Below, piece by piece: positions 9,768 to 18,803 of a DNA stretch of 64,000 bases. The stretch is taken from NCBI RefSeq assembly GCF_025152745.1, contig NZ_CP104042.1, forward strand, positions 434,001 through 498,000, in the 5' to 3' direction. The stretch is from Rhizobium sp. WSM4643. Lineage in GTDB: Bacteria; Pseudomonadota; Alphaproteobacteria; Rhizobiales; Rhizobiaceae. The translations under genes and the position numbers were made by a program. The notes below the pieces were generated by a model, which was given only the letters and a program-made list of their open reading frames with translations, searched no databases and had not been told where the DNA came from. Numbering within the stretch: position 1 is the first letter of the stretch; every line of letters starts with the position of its first letter.

Positions 9768-10084
9768 AGTGGTCCTCGCAATCGTTGGTGGTTGCTAGCG
9801 GCACTGATACATGCGTCGCGAATTTTCAAGCGCTGCTGGATGAAAAGTACAAACGACCAGCGACGTCGGACAGTCCTTCACTTCGCCCGCCGGAGTGACA
9901 TCTGTACATGGCGTCAGGCCAACTCAGCCGATGACGCTCTTCATCGTTGAGCCAGGGACGGCTGCGTTTTGCACGGCTCGCTCCCAGGCGCAGGTACGTG
10001 TCTCAAAACAGCTGCGCCACGTCCCCAGACGGGACGCAGCTAGCAAGTTCATCGAGACAAGCGGCTTTTGCAGAATGCATGCCG
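9768..10084. other. Gene-free interval
   Basis: About 317 bases between the RidA gene and the stop of the alpha/beta hydrolase. Short open frames here have no recognisable sequence. I see no terminator, promoter motif of the sigF class or repeat. Confidence 0.5.
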
Positions 10085-10843
10085 CTACTTGGCAGCTTTG
10101 GCTGCTTCCTCGATAACCTTTGCGACTGCAGCCGCCTGAGAGATGTAGATAGCGTGGCTGCCCTCTACCTCTGTCACCGTTGAACCGGCACGCTTGTACA
10201 TCCAGCGCTCCAAGTCGGGGTTTATCGTCATATCGTCCTTCGCTACAATTGCGTAGCTGGGCTTCTCGTGCCAAGCTGCGGCCGAAACCGGTGTATCGGT
10301 GGCGACGACGGCGACAGGCATTTGCGACCGGGCTATGAACTCGGCTTGATCCTTGGGGAGATCTGCCCCGAAATCAGCCGCGAACTTTGCCGGGTCGATA
10401 AGCAGAAAGCCATCCTTTGTCGGCTTGATATCGTTGGTGGGTGACGGCATCGATTGGAGCAGTTGCGCGGTGCTTTCGCCCTTTTCTGGCTGCAGTGCCG
10501 CAACATAAACAAGTGCCTTGACCTTGGGATCATCACCTGCTGCCGTGATGATCGTGCCTCCGTAGCTGTGACCGACGAGAACGACATCTCCGTCCTGCTG
10601 ATCGACTACGCGCATCGTGGTTGCAATGTCCTGGTCGAGGCTTGTCAGTGGCTGCTGGACAATGCTGACATTGTAGCCGTCGCGGGTCAGGATGTCATAA
10701 ACGCCGCGCCAGCCCGAACCATCCACGAGCGCGCCATGGACAAGGACGATGTTGCGCGCGTCCGCTAAGGCTGGGGCTGTTACGGCAACAGAAGACAAAA
10801 GCGCGGCAACGAGGCAAACGGCCACTTTACTGAAGTTCGACAT
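10085..10843 (-). CDS. Secreted alpha/beta hydrolase
   Basis: A 252-residue protein. The ATG at 10843 gives a clean signal peptide (VAVCLVAALLSSVAVTAPALA, cleavage after ALADA); the longer frame to 10924 would bury it. The mature protein has LVHGALVDGSGW (oxyanion region) and the nucleophile elbow GHSYGG, and ends near a catalytic His in EGSHAIYISQ. It resembles EstC/pyrethroid-hydrolase-like esterases. The substrate is unknown; the location is periplasmic or extracellular. Confidence 0.8.
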   Translation of the reverse strand: MSNFSKVAVCLVAALLSSVAVTAPALADARNIVLVHGALVDGSGWRGVYDILTRDGYNVSIVQQPLTSLDQDIATTMRVVDQQDGDVVLVGHSYGGTIITAAGDDPKVKALVYVAALQPEKGESTAQLLQSMPSPTNDIKPTKDGFLLIDPAKFAADFGADLPKDQAEFIARSQMPVAVVATDTPVSAAAWHEKPSYAIVAKDDMTINPDLERWMYKRAGSTVTEVEGSHAIYISQAAAVAKVIEEAAKAAK

Positions 10844-10950
10844 GGTCGGTAGTTCCTTGAGTTTTGTGCGTGGATTAACTGAGGCTTTGAAATCGCCTGA
10901 AGGACATGTCTCTCCTCTATCCAACGAGAGACGGTCGTGATCGCTTGCGC

Positions 10951-11680
10951 TTACTGCTTGACGACAATTGGCGCCTTGATCGGCACCCGTTCATAGAGGT
11001 CGATAATGTCCTGGTTGAGCAGGCGCACACAGCCGGACGAAACGGCCTTGCCGATCGAGCGCCATTGCGGATTGCCGTGCAGACGATAGAGTGTGTCCCG
11101 GCCGCCGCAGAAGATGTAGAGCGCTCGCGCACCGAGCGGATTTTTCAGGCCCTGCTCCATGCCGCCGTTCTCGATCGAGTATTTGGCGAGCTCCGGCTGA
11201 CGCGCGACCATTTCGTTCGGCGGTTTCCAACGCGGCCATTTCTGACGCCACTGAAAGACGCCGTTGCCCTGCCAGGCAAAGCCGTCGCGCCCAATGCCGA
11301 CCCCATAGCGCATCGCGGTCCCGCCCGGCTGGACGAGAGAGAGGAAGCGGGAGGGGGTGTCGACGACGATCGTGCCGGGCGCCTCGCGGGTCGAGGACCT
11401 GCTGGCGATAGTAGCGCGGATCGATCTGCTTGTAGGGAACCGCCGGGATCAGAAAGCCGCCATCCTCGGTAGGACCGTACATGACAGCCAGTTCGGCATC
11501 TGTCGGCGCAGGAGCGATGTGGACAGGGCCGATCGGATCCTGGAGAGGCGTCGACTGTCGCCCCACCATCCGGCTCTTGCCGGCGGTGGAGACGCACCCT
11601 GCCAGGGCCGAGACCGCAGCCATCGCCGAAAGCGACAGGAGGCTGCGGCGGGATAACGAGGTATCAAAGCTCACGCTCAT
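10951..11680 (-). pseudogene. L,D-transpeptidase (ErfK/YbiS/YnhG), frameshifted
   Basis: The N-terminal part reads from the ATG at 11680 (twin-Arg-like SRRSLLSLSAM and lipobox SALAGC) to about 11391 as far as DPRYYRQQVLDP. The frame then shifts. The rest of the domain continues in another frame, EAPGTIVVDTPSRF to the catalytic SSGCVRLLNQDIIDLY and the stop at 10951. The break lies at about 11382-11391 and amounts to a net +1 or a short deletion. Unshifted, it would be a ~240-residue peptidoglycan-crosslinking enzyme. It overlaps the upstream VOC gene by 4 bases (ATGA). Confidence 0.8.
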
Positions 11681-12207
11681 TCCTCGTCCTGCCATCTGCG
11701 CAGATCCGTCTGGTCATGATAGGCCATGCGATCAGGCGTGGTGATAAACTCAATCATCGTGCCCCACGGCGCTCGGCAATAGCAGACCTTGTTTCCAGGA
11801 CCTTTTTCGGTTGCGTAGGGAATAGCTCGTGGTGCCGTAAGGGCTGTTCCGCCAGCCTTCTCAAAGCGCTCTACCGATGCGTCGATGTCGTCGGTATAGA
11901 CCCCAAAATGCGTGATGCCGAAGTCGCTCGGTGTAACCGGTTGCGCTTGTTTGAGGCCGTGCATTTCAAAGAGCTCGATGTCAGGCCCGGTTCCGATCTT
12001 GACCATCGCCTGCGCACGCACAACCGTTCCCGGGTAAGCACCAGTGGCCCGCTCGAACTCGGGTCCCTGCCTGGCCGGATCCTGCGGCCCGAACGATTGG
12101 TAGATCACCTGGCCGCCAAAGGCTTCCACCAGGAACGATTTTGCCGCTTCGATGTCAGGCACCGTGATGCCGATGTGATTGACGCCGCGAATTTGAGGTG
12201 CAGTCAT
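11677..12207 (-). CDS. VOC (glyoxalase/dioxygenase superfamily) protein
   Basis: A 176-residue protein with two beta-alpha-beta-beta-beta repeats. Candidate metal ligands include His in GVNHIGITVPD (near the N-terminus), Glu in DIELFEM, His in ITHFGVYTDD and Glu in GTMIEFITTP. It is a small-molecule isomerase, lyase or dioxygenase of unknown substrate. It sits in a minus-strand run SDR, epoxide hydrolase-like, VOC with short gaps, suggesting one catabolic operon. Confidence 0.82.
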   Translation of the reverse strand: MTAPQIRGVNHIGITVPDIEAAKSFLVEAFGGQVIYQSFGPQDPARQGPEFERATGAYPGTVVRAQAMVKIGTGPDIELFEMHGLKQAQPVTPSDFGITHFGVYTDDIDASVERFEKAGGTALTAPRAIPYATEKGPGNKVCYCRAPWGTMIEFITTPDRMAYHDQTDLRRWQDEE

Positions 12208-12272
12208 TATAGTTTTCCTTTCTTGTTGAATCGATGAACGCGATCGGGCTCAATTTGCCCGGACCGCAGAGC

Positions 12273-13121
12273 TCACTTGGCCTTGAGGAAATCGATGAGA
12301 GCAGCGGCCACTTCATCCGGGCGCTCGTCCGCCACATAGTGACTGCAGCGGGCAATCGAGCCGCCCGTAACATCTGTGGCGAACTCCTTGAGCATCGGGA
12401 CCATATGAGCACCAAAACGCTGCTCCCCGCCGAGACCTAAAACCGGAATCCGGAGCGGTTGCTTTTTGTATTCGAGCGCGGCCGCATGGTCGGCGGTCAG
12501 TGTGCGGTACCATTCCATACCACCGCGCGTGCGGCCAGGGAGAGCCATTGCTTTCGCATAGATGTTGATGTCTTCAGGGTTGAAGGTACTGTGATCGTAA
12601 AATCGCTCCGCCATGAAGGCCGAGACATAGTCATATTCGCGGCCGTAAATTAGGCGCTCCGGCAGATCCCGATTAGCATGGAACGCGAAATGCCAAATCT
12701 TTGCCGTTGTCGCCTCCCACTGGCTCCAACCAGGAAGCGGAACATCGAGGACAGCCAGATGAGTAACCGCATCTCGATAGATGGCGGCCTGCGGCAATGC
12801 CACCATTCCGCCAATGTCATGGCCACACACGGCATAGCGATTATGCCCAAGGGCGAGCATTACTTCGTGCGCGTCGCGCGCCATCGTCGCCTTGTCATAG
12901 CCGTCAAGCGGGCAGTCGGAATAACCCGCACCACGCAGATCAATCGCCACGACGCTAAAATGTACGGCCAGCAGCGGCATGACGTGGTGCCATTCCCACC
13001 AGGTTTCCGGCCAACCGTGAAGCAGAAGGATCGGGGGACCAGAGCCACCCGTGACAGCATTGATCTTGATGCCATTCACCGGCACCAGTTGCTGGGTAAA
13101 ACCTTCCAGTGTTGGGATCAT
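12273..13121 (-). CDS. Alpha/beta hydrolase, epoxide hydrolase/dehalogenase-like
   Basis: A 282-residue protein. It has HGWPETW (res 35-41) and a nucleophile elbow GHDIGG in which the nucleophile is Asp102 rather than Ser, the hallmark of epoxide hydrolases and haloalkane/fluoroacetate dehalogenases. The catalytic His is probably in CSHYVADERP near the C-terminus. It lies between an SDR and a VOC gene on the same strand. Confidence 0.82.
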   Translation of the reverse strand: MIPTLEGFTQQLVPVNGIKINAVTGGSGPPILLLHGWPETWWEWHHVMPLLAVHFSVVAIDLRGAGYSDCPLDGYDKATMARDAHEVMLALGHNRYAVCGHDIGGMVALPQAAIYRDAVTHLAVLDVPLPGWSQWEATTAKIWHFAFHANRDLPERLIYGREYDYVSAFMAERFYDHSTFNPEDINIYAKAMALPGRTRGGMEWYRTLTADHAAALEYKKQPLRIPVLGLGGEQRFGAHMVPMLKEFATDVTGGSIARCSHYVADERPDEVAAALIDFLKAK

Positions 13122-13167
13122 AACTCTTTCCCGTCGATGTTGATGTTAAACAGAGCTAACTATCAGC

Positions 13168-13992
13168 TCAGGGCTGATCGAAATCGGTCGCGATCGAGAT
13201 GTCGCGCCAGGTGTCGATATCACGGCGAAACGAAGCCAACTTCCGCTCAGCGATCGAATGCGCGGCCGGACCGAGCGGCAGATGAAGCGGAGCGTCATCC
13301 GCATCGACTGCCTGCAGGATCACCGCGATCGCCTTATCGGGATCGCCCGCCTGATTGCCGTCGTTGGTTTCGCGATAGTGCCTGCGTGAACTCGCGACGT
13401 ATTCCGGCATCTCCTTGGCCACCATCGTGATAGAACGTCCAAGGAAGTCGGTCCGAAATGGCCCAGGCTCAACGATCAGCACTCGGATGCCGAACGGCTT
13501 CAGCTCGCCGGAGAGTGCTTCGGAAACCCCTTCAACCGCAAACTTGGCTGCATTGTAATATGCTGCGCCGCCACTGCCCGCGATCCCTGCGCCAGAAGAC
13601 ATGTTGACGATCACTCCGCCCGAACGTCGCAGTGCAGGCAAGGCTGCCCTGGTGGTTTCGATAAGACCGAAAACGTTCACCTCGAACATCGGTCGATATT
13701 CTTCGGGCGTGCCCTCCTCGAGCGCCCCAAACAGTCCGTAGCCGGCATTGTTCACCAGCACGTCAATACCCCCAAATGTCACGACGGCCTTTGCGACCGC
13801 GGTATTGGCCGCCGCCGCATCTGTCACGTCGAGCGGCAAGGTGATCATACGGCCGTCGAATGGCCGAGCCATTTCTTCGATCGAGTTGACGTTTCGGGCA
13901 GTAGCGACAACCTGATCGCCCCGCTGTGCTGCAGCGATCGCGAGCCGTTGTCCAAAGCCGCTCGAGCAGCCTGTGATGAACCAAGTTCTCAT
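13168..13992 (-). CDS. Short-chain dehydrogenase/reductase
   Basis: A 274-residue classical SDR: NAD(P)-binding ITGCSSGFGQ at residues 6-15, NNAG motif (VLVNNAGYG), the catalytic Ser in NMSSGAGIAG, and the YxxxK motif YYNAAKFAVE. It is divergent from the LysR gene at 14095, which probably regulates it and the hydrolase and VOC genes downstream. Confidence 0.85.
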   Translation of the reverse strand: MRTWFITGCSSGFGQRLAIAAAQRGDQVVATARNVNSIEEMARPFDGRMITLPLDVTDAAAANTAVAKAVVTFGGIDVLVNNAGYGLFGALEEGTPEEYRPMFEVNVFGLIETTRAALPALRRSGGVIVNMSSGAGIAGSGGAAYYNAAKFAVEGVSEALSGELKPFGIRVLIVEPGPFRTDFLGRSITMVAKEMPEYVASSRRHYRETNDGNQAGDPDKAIAVILQAVDADDAPLHLPLGPAAHSIAERKLASFRRDIDTWRDISIATDFDQP

Positions 13993-14094
13993 GATGTTTC
14001 TCCGCCTGTTTTCGAAATATGGCTTGAATCTAGATGTTTAGATTTGTACTGGAAGTGACATTTTTGTATTTTCAATGTTCATTTTTGTAAGGGC

Positions 14095-14964
14095 TTGGCC
14101 GTGGAATGGAGTGACGTAAAAATCTTCCTTGCGATTACGCGATCCGGAACGCTCGGCGGCGCTGCACGTGCTCTTCATACAAGCCATCCCACCGTCGGCA
14201 GACGACTGCGTGCCCTTGAGGAGGCGATCGGTCACATGCTCTTCCAGCGGACCGCGGACGGTCTCGTGCTGACCGAGGAGGGCCATGGGATCATCGCCCT
14301 GGCCGAGCAGATGGAAGAAGGCGCGCTTGCCATGGAGCGCCGGCTCGCCGGGCAGGAGCAAAACCTCAAAGGCAATCTGCGCATCTCATCAGCAGACTGG
14401 TTCGGGGCTTATGTCTTGCCTCCCATTATGGCAGATTTCTCGAAGGCCTACCCCAATGTAGACGTCGAAATCCTAACCGGCACTCGCCTGTTCAACCTCG
14501 CCCACAGGGAGGCCGACGTCGCCTTTCGCATCGTTCCGTTCGACACTGCAGATGTCATTCAACGGCGGCTCTTCAGGCTCGAATACGACGTCTACATCGC
14601 CGAGGAGTCGCCTGACCCTAAATATGGCGACGGGACAGGTTTCCGGCTGATCACCCACGATACTTCGACAGGACAATTCCCCGACATAGCCTGGCTCGCC
14701 GAGAGTTTCCCGAACGCGAGACCCGTGCTGCGATCAAACAACCGAAACGTCCAGGCACGAATGTGCAAGCAGGGCGTTGGGATCGCCGTCCTGCCCCGCG
14801 TCGTGGGCAATCAGATCCCGGGTATCCGCAGACTGGAACTCCCTAAGCCCCCGCCGGCGCGAGACATCTGGATGGGATATCACCGGGACCTGCGACGTCT
14901 TCAGCGTCTTCGGGCGTTTATCTCGACCGTCTCGGACCACCTCACAAATGCCCATGCATGGTGA
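14095..14964 (+). CDS. LysR-family transcriptional regulator
   Basis: A 289-residue protein with an N-terminal HTH (VKIFLAITRSGTLGGAARAL, then TSHPTVGRRLRALEEAIG) of the LysR subgroup close to GcvA/YafC-like activators. TTG at 14095 has TAAGGG at a good distance; GTG at 14101 is the alternative start. It faces away from the SDR gene across an AT-rich 100-base gap that should hold the shared operator. Confidence 0.85.
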   Translation: MAVEWSDVKIFLAITRSGTLGGAARALHTSHPTVGRRLRALEEAIGHMLFQRTADGLVLTEEGHGIIALAEQMEEGALAMERRLAGQEQNLKGNLRISSADWFGAYVLPPIMADFSKAYPNVDVEILTGTRLFNLAHREADVAFRIVPFDTADVIQRRLFRLEYDVYIAEESPDPKYGDGTGFRLITHDTSTGQFPDIAWLAESFPNARPVLRSNNRNVQARMCKQGVGIAVLPRVVGNQIPGIRRLELPKPPPARDIWMGYHRDLRRLQRLRAFISTVSDHLTNAHAW

Positions 14965-15045
14965 GCCACTCGAAGAAGATCTGGTTCTCCCTACCAACCG
15001 ACGATGTTTAAATCGCTGCGATGGGAAACAGACGAGACGGACACC

Positions 15046-15342
15046 TCATTTGCTGGCCGCAATCTCCCTATGCCGCTCCACCACAGCACCCACAATCATT
15101 GTCATCAATCCTTCGACAAAGCGCCGACTGAGGCCAACATCATTGCCGATGCTTATCAGTCGATCCAATTGACGTCGCTCTCGCTCACTATCGATCGCCG
15201 GCAACGCCTGCTTGGCTTTCAAGTGGCCGACTTGCTCGGTACAGCGAAAGCGCTCGGCCAGGATATAGAGGAGAGCTGAATCCAGGTTGTCGATGGTCCT
15301 CCGATAGCAAGCAAGTTGCTCTGCCGCATCATCTGTCATCAT
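15046..15342 (-). CDS. Chorismate mutase type II domain protein
   Basis: A ~98-residue all-helical protein. LACYRRTIDNLDSALLYILAERFRCTEQVGHLK is the AroQ-type first helix, with the active-site Arg and Lys residues placed as in stand-alone chorismate mutases. ATG at 15342 has GGAAG upstream; a TTG at 15357 is also possible. It follows the DUF308-like gene by 41 bases on the same strand and may be the last gene of the TetR-controlled operon. Confidence 0.8.
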   Translation of the reverse strand: MMTDDAAEQLACYRRTIDNLDSALLYILAERFRCTEQVGHLKAKQALPAIDSERERRQLDRLISIGNDVGLSRRFVEGLMTMIVGAVVERHREIAASK

Positions 15343-15383
15343 TTGAATATCTTCCAAGCAGTTTCATTGGCGCGAGGTAGCGC

Positions 15384-15968
15384 TTACGAGATGGGATGCA
15401 CACTGCGACGCGATAGGGCGATCGTCAGCCAAATTGCCGAAACCAGGAAGTAGAATGCCCCGACGCCAGCGTAACCCGCAACGGTTGCGATAGAAGGCTC
15501 CTGCGGCATTTGCGCCTGAAAGATGAAGAATGCGCCGGCCACAGCGGATTGGCCACCGCTCGAAATCATCGCCCACTGGCCTCCACTCGTTTTCCAACGC
15601 CGCACGGCGGTCCCAAGCTGCAGCAGGCCGGAAAAGATCGCCCATAGACCGAAAGCGCCGAGAACCCAGTTCATGTTCATTGTCAGCGCCAGGATCACGG
15701 CTATCGTCATAACCGAGCTCGCTGCGACGTTGATCGCTTGGCTCCGGTTGGCGGCAAGACCCCCGCTCCTCGCGGCATCGATAACGTTCGCGATTGCATC
15801 CCAAGCGGGATAGATGATCAGCAGTGCAGCAGCCACCGCAAAGGAATGCCGTCCAGCAGTCAACGCAGCCGCGACCCACAGCACTGAGAAGGCCGCTCTG
15901 GTAAAGTAATACTGCTTGAGCCATTGGTCGTTCCCACGCGGGGCAAAGGAGGTCTGCTTGTTCGACAT
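15384..15968 (-). CDS. DUF308-like integral membrane protein
   Basis: A 194-residue protein with about six hydrophobic segments in a pattern seen in HdeD/DUF308 proteins (for example LTAGRHSFAVAAALLIIYPA and WVLGAFGLWAIFSGLLQLG). The function is unknown. It lies between the gene at 16020 and the chorismate mutase, all on the minus strand with short gaps. Confidence 0.65.
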   Translation of the reverse strand: MSNKQTSFAPRGNDQWLKQYYFTRAAFSVLWVAAALTAGRHSFAVAAALLIIYPAWDAIANVIDAARSGGLAANRSQAINVAASSVMTIAVILALTMNMNWVLGAFGLWAIFSGLLQLGTAVRRWKTSGGQWAMISSGGQSAVAGAFFIFQAQMPQEPSIATVAGYAGVGAFYFLVSAIWLTIALSRRSVHPIS

Positions 15969-16019
15969 TGTTTTCTTCCATTTTTTGAACTGGTTGATTG
16001 ATGGTTCGCGCTAGCGTCG

Positions 16020-16337
16020 TCAGACGAAGACGACATGCTTGCCGAAGAGGGTGTTCTCGTCCCGTTCATTACGGCCGATCCGAACGCTTTTCCCGGCTGA
16101 CATTTCGGAACTATCGAGGTCCTTCGGGCCGTCGTGAGAGGAAACCTTCGCCCCGCCGCCGTGGGCACCCTTGATGCGCATGCTTTTCCTCGACGCATCA
16201 CTTATCGCCACCTGCCGCCGCGCCGCCCATCGGCCATCGGGATCCGGGAGGATCGAACGGGTTTGGCTGATTTCGACCTGTCGTGAGGGCGCAATTGCCG
16301 AAATCGGAATCACTTTCTGGACTTTGCGTCGGCTCAT
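16020..16337 (-). CDS. Hypothetical protein
   Basis: A 105-residue, basic, Ser/Arg-rich and low-hydrophobicity protein with no domain I recognise. The ATG is preceded by CAGGAAAACA, a fair ribosome binding site. It lies in line with the molybdopterin oxidoreductase operon, 34 bases after its stop, which is the main reason to keep it. Confidence 0.5.
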   Translation of the reverse strand: MSRRKVQKVIPISAIAPSRQVEISQTRSILPDPDGRWAARRQVAISDASRKSMRIKGAHGGGAKVSSHDGPKDLDSSEMSAGKSVRIGRNERDENTLFGKHVVFV

Positions 16338-16371
16338 GGATTGTTTTCCTGTGGTTCACCATTTGATGGCC

Positions 16372-17148
16372 TTAGATGCCGGCGTACCATTCGTACCCGC
16401 GATCTTCCCAATAGCCGCCGTTCCCGCCCCACAGGCCGGCGAAGCTGTCGACCAGTTCGATGCGCATGATGTACTTGGCCTGTTTGTACCCCAGCTGCCG
16501 CTCGACCCGGAGACGCAAAGGCGCCCCGTGGCCGACGCTGAGGTCCTGGCCGCTCATCTCGTAGGCGAGGATGGTTTGCGGATGAACCGCGTCGATGAGA
16601 TCGATGCTCTCGTAGTACCGGCCGCTGCCATCGAGTGTCTTTTCGAGCTCGTCGGCACAATGCAGGACGACATATCGCGCCGTCGGCTTGACGCCGGTAA
16701 CGCGCAACAGATGGGCGAGCGGAACGCCTCTCCATTTGGCGATGGCGCTCCAGCCTTCGACGCAGTCATGGCGGGTGATCTGGGTGCGGGAAGGAAGCGC
16801 CTTCAGATCTCTGAGCGAAATCTCTCGAGGCCGATCAACAAGACCGTCGATCTTCAGTCGCCAGTTTGCGAAGTGACCTTCCAACAGTTCCGCATATTCA
16901 TCGCTATCGGGAGCACTCGTTCCATTGACACGGAAGGAGGGGGAAATGTCCTTTTCGTCAAACTCGCGCGCCAGTGCATCGCGCGCCTGAAGCAGTCTCT
17001 GGGCTTTCATGGTCAGATGCTCAGCTGAGCGAAGGACATTTGCGACGTCTGCGTTCTGGTCCAAGAGGTCGCAACCCGAGAGAGTAAGGGCGCTGGCCCC
17101 GAGCGTGCCGCCGATGAGAAAGCGGCGTCGGGTGAAAAGCTTGCTCAT
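16372..17148 (-). CDS. Tat-exported molybdopterin-dependent oxidoreductase (sulfite oxidase/MsrP-like)
   Basis: A 258-residue protein. The ATG at 17148 gives a twin-arginine signal (LFTRRRFLIGG) followed by a lipobox-like LSGC at Cys26. The SUOX-type domain has the molybdenum-ligand cysteine in TRHDCVEGW (Cys129). It is therefore an exported Mo enzyme, possibly membrane-anchored. Its start overlaps the stop of the cytochrome b gene (ATGA), which supplies a plausible electron partner, as in MsrPQ-type pairs. The substrate is unknown. Confidence 0.85.
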   Translation of the reverse strand: MSKLFTRRRFLIGGTLGASALTLSGCDLLDQNADVANVLRSAEHLTMKAQRLLQARDALAREFDEKDISPSFRVNGTSAPDSDEYAELLEGHFANWRLKIDGLVDRPREISLRDLKALPSRTQITRHDCVEGWSAIAKWRGVPLAHLLRVTGVKPTARYVVLHCADELEKTLDGSGRYYESIDLIDAVHPQTILAYEMSGQDLSVGHGAPLRLRVERQLGYKQAKYIMRIELVDSFAGLWGGNGGYWEDRGYEWYAGI

Positions 17149-18023
17149 GATTTCGGGCCTTTCTCCTGGATCGCATAGCGTCCGGTGATCATCGAGCGGA
17201 TGTTGTTCCAGGTCCCGGACAGGACCACCATTGCCACATGCACGATGACGAACAGCACCAAAGCCGATGCGGTGACGAAATGAATGGTACGCGCAGATTG
17301 ACATCCGCCAAAAATCTCGATCAAGGCGGGCAGAGCGGCATCGACGCCCGGTGACATGGTCAGGCCTGTCAAAACCATCAGAGGCAGGAGGACGACAATA
17401 ACGGCGAGATAGGTGAGCTTTTGAAGCGCATTGTAGTGTTTGGCCTCCTCCCCTTCCGAAAAGCGGAGCCGAGCGTGGTCGAGGATTTCGCGGCCGAGGT
17501 GGCGCGGCGAGATCTCATGGGGCTTTGGCGCGAGGTCTTTGCGGAAATGTCCGCTGAGCACGCTGAAGCCGAGATAGACAATGCCGTTGATCACAAACAG
17601 CCAGGCGAAGAAGAAATGCCAGCGACGTCCGGCGGCAAGATCCTGGAATGAAGGGATGGTTGCCCAGGAGGGAAAAGCGCGTGAGACCTGTTCGCCATCA
17701 GCCTGAGAAACGCCAAGCACGCCCGTCGTGGGGATCTTCAACCCGGCAATACGTACGAAACCGCGCGGCTGACGGCCGCCGTCATCGGAGCCTATTGTCA
17801 GAACGGCGGGATCGCCGTTCGCGCCATAATGACCCCAATAAAGCTCTGGGTGGGCATTGAAGATCTGCAGCCCGCTCAAAAGAAGGAAACTCAGGCAAAG
17901 CACGTTCAGCCAGTGCGTGACACGGGTCACAACGGAGTGCCGGCGGATAAAGATCGTCCGTGGATATTCAACATTGTCGTTGGAAGCGTTTGCGCTCATC
18001 TCAGCGTCTTTCATCGTTGACAT
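17145..18023 (-). CDS. Cytochrome b561/hydrogenase-type b subunit
   Basis: A ~292-residue membrane protein with about four to five transmembrane segments and haem-candidate histidines, e.g. RVTHWLNVLCLSFLLLSGLQ, GRRWHFFFAWLFVING and SARTIHFVTASALVLF. It should pass electrons across the membrane to the coupled molybdoenzyme. The start is uncertain: ATGs at 18023, 18014 and 17999 are all in frame. Confidence 0.8.
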   Translation of the reverse strand: MSTMKDAEMSANASNDNVEYPRTIFIRRHSVVTRVTHWLNVLCLSFLLLSGLQIFNAHPELYWGHYGANGDPAVLTIGSDDGGRQPRGFVRIAGLKIPTTGVLGVSQADGEQVSRAFPSWATIPSFQDLAAGRRWHFFFAWLFVINGIVYLGFSVLSGHFRKDLAPKPHEISPRHLGREILDHARLRFSEGEEAKHYNALQKLTYLAVIVVLLPLMVLTGLTMSPGVDAALPALIEIFGGCQSARTIHFVTASALVLFVIVHVAMVVLSGTWNNIRSMITGRYAIQEKGPKS

Positions 18024-18109
18024 TTTACGGCTGCAGATCAGGCGTCGCCGGTTTCTAGTCACTGGCCGAAGCAGTAAGGCGGCTGCTCCGGCCAGTGACG
18101 GCGTGGTCT

Positions 18110-18736
18110 TCACATGGGGGGAACCACGCCATTCCTGCCGACGACCACCTGGTGGGCGATCGGGCCTGTTGCAGCTTTTTCAGCTGTGATGAAGACCACG
18201 GCGCCGGGAACGAGATCATCCTTGGTGGCCGCAGCAATCGTCACGACGGGTGTCCCATCCGGAATGGCAATCTTCTTTTCCTTTCCATGATAGGTCACTG
18301 TGACAGTCCGGCCGTCGACGCCTTTAACGGCATCCGCGACCGTCGCATTGGTCATGCTGCTGTCGGGCCTCAGATCCCAACCGTAGCTCCCCTCGCCTGT
18401 GCCTTTCATTGCCGGCGGGAAAATCAGGACCTCAAGTGCGCCATCGCCACCATCGGCCTTTGGTAGGGATGCAATGCCGACAAAATCGCCCGGCTTGATG
18501 TCGGTGACCTTGGCATTCGCGACGCCTGCCAGCTTCCAGTCGTCGGCAAGCGCGACGTCCATTGTCTCCCCTTCGCGGGTCTTCACTTTGAGCGTTGACC
18601 CCTGGTAGTCGACGATGCTGCCGCGGACATGGATCGGCGCGGCTTTCTTATCCTCGGCAGATGCGGGTGCCGAAAGGACAGTTACAGAAAGGATGCTTGT
18701 CAGCCCGAGGGCCAAGGCTGGGAAAGTATTTCTCAT
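18110..18736 (-). CDS. Periplasmic protein, DUF5666-like beta-barrel domains
   Basis: A 208-residue protein with a signal peptide (LGLTSILSVTVLSAPASAED). The mature part repeats a small-beta-domain pattern, IHVRGSIVDYQGSTLKVKTR and GRTVTVTYHGKEKKIAIPDG, ending in GPIAHQVVVGRNGVVPPM. The function is unknown. It is the first gene of the cytochrome b/molybdoenzyme run and has a TetR-type operator just upstream of its start. Confidence 0.65.
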   Translation of the reverse strand: MRNTFPALALGLTSILSVTVLSAPASAEDKKAAPIHVRGSIVDYQGSTLKVKTREGETMDVALADDWKLAGVANAKVTDIKPGDFVGIASLPKADGGDGALEVLIFPPAMKGTGEGSYGWDLRPDSSMTNATVADAVKGVDGRTVTVTYHGKEKKIAIPDGTPVVTIAAATKDDLVPGAVVFITAEKAATGPIAHQVVVGRNGVVPPM

Positions 18737-18745
18737 TTTTATCTT

Positions 18746-18760
18746 CCTACTAGTTGGTAG
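18746..18760 (-). promoter_or_regulatory. Putative TetR operator in front of the cytochrome/molybdoenzyme operon
   Basis: On the minus strand the site reads CTACCAACTAGTAGG. It matches 13 of 15 bases of a site in front of the tetR gene (19404-19418). It lies about 10 bases upstream of the ATG at 18736, where a bound repressor would block transcription or initiation. Confidence 0.6.
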
Positions 18761-18803
18761 TTTCGATGGACGCGATTGACCCGAGTAGCCTTGCCACGCG
18801 GGA

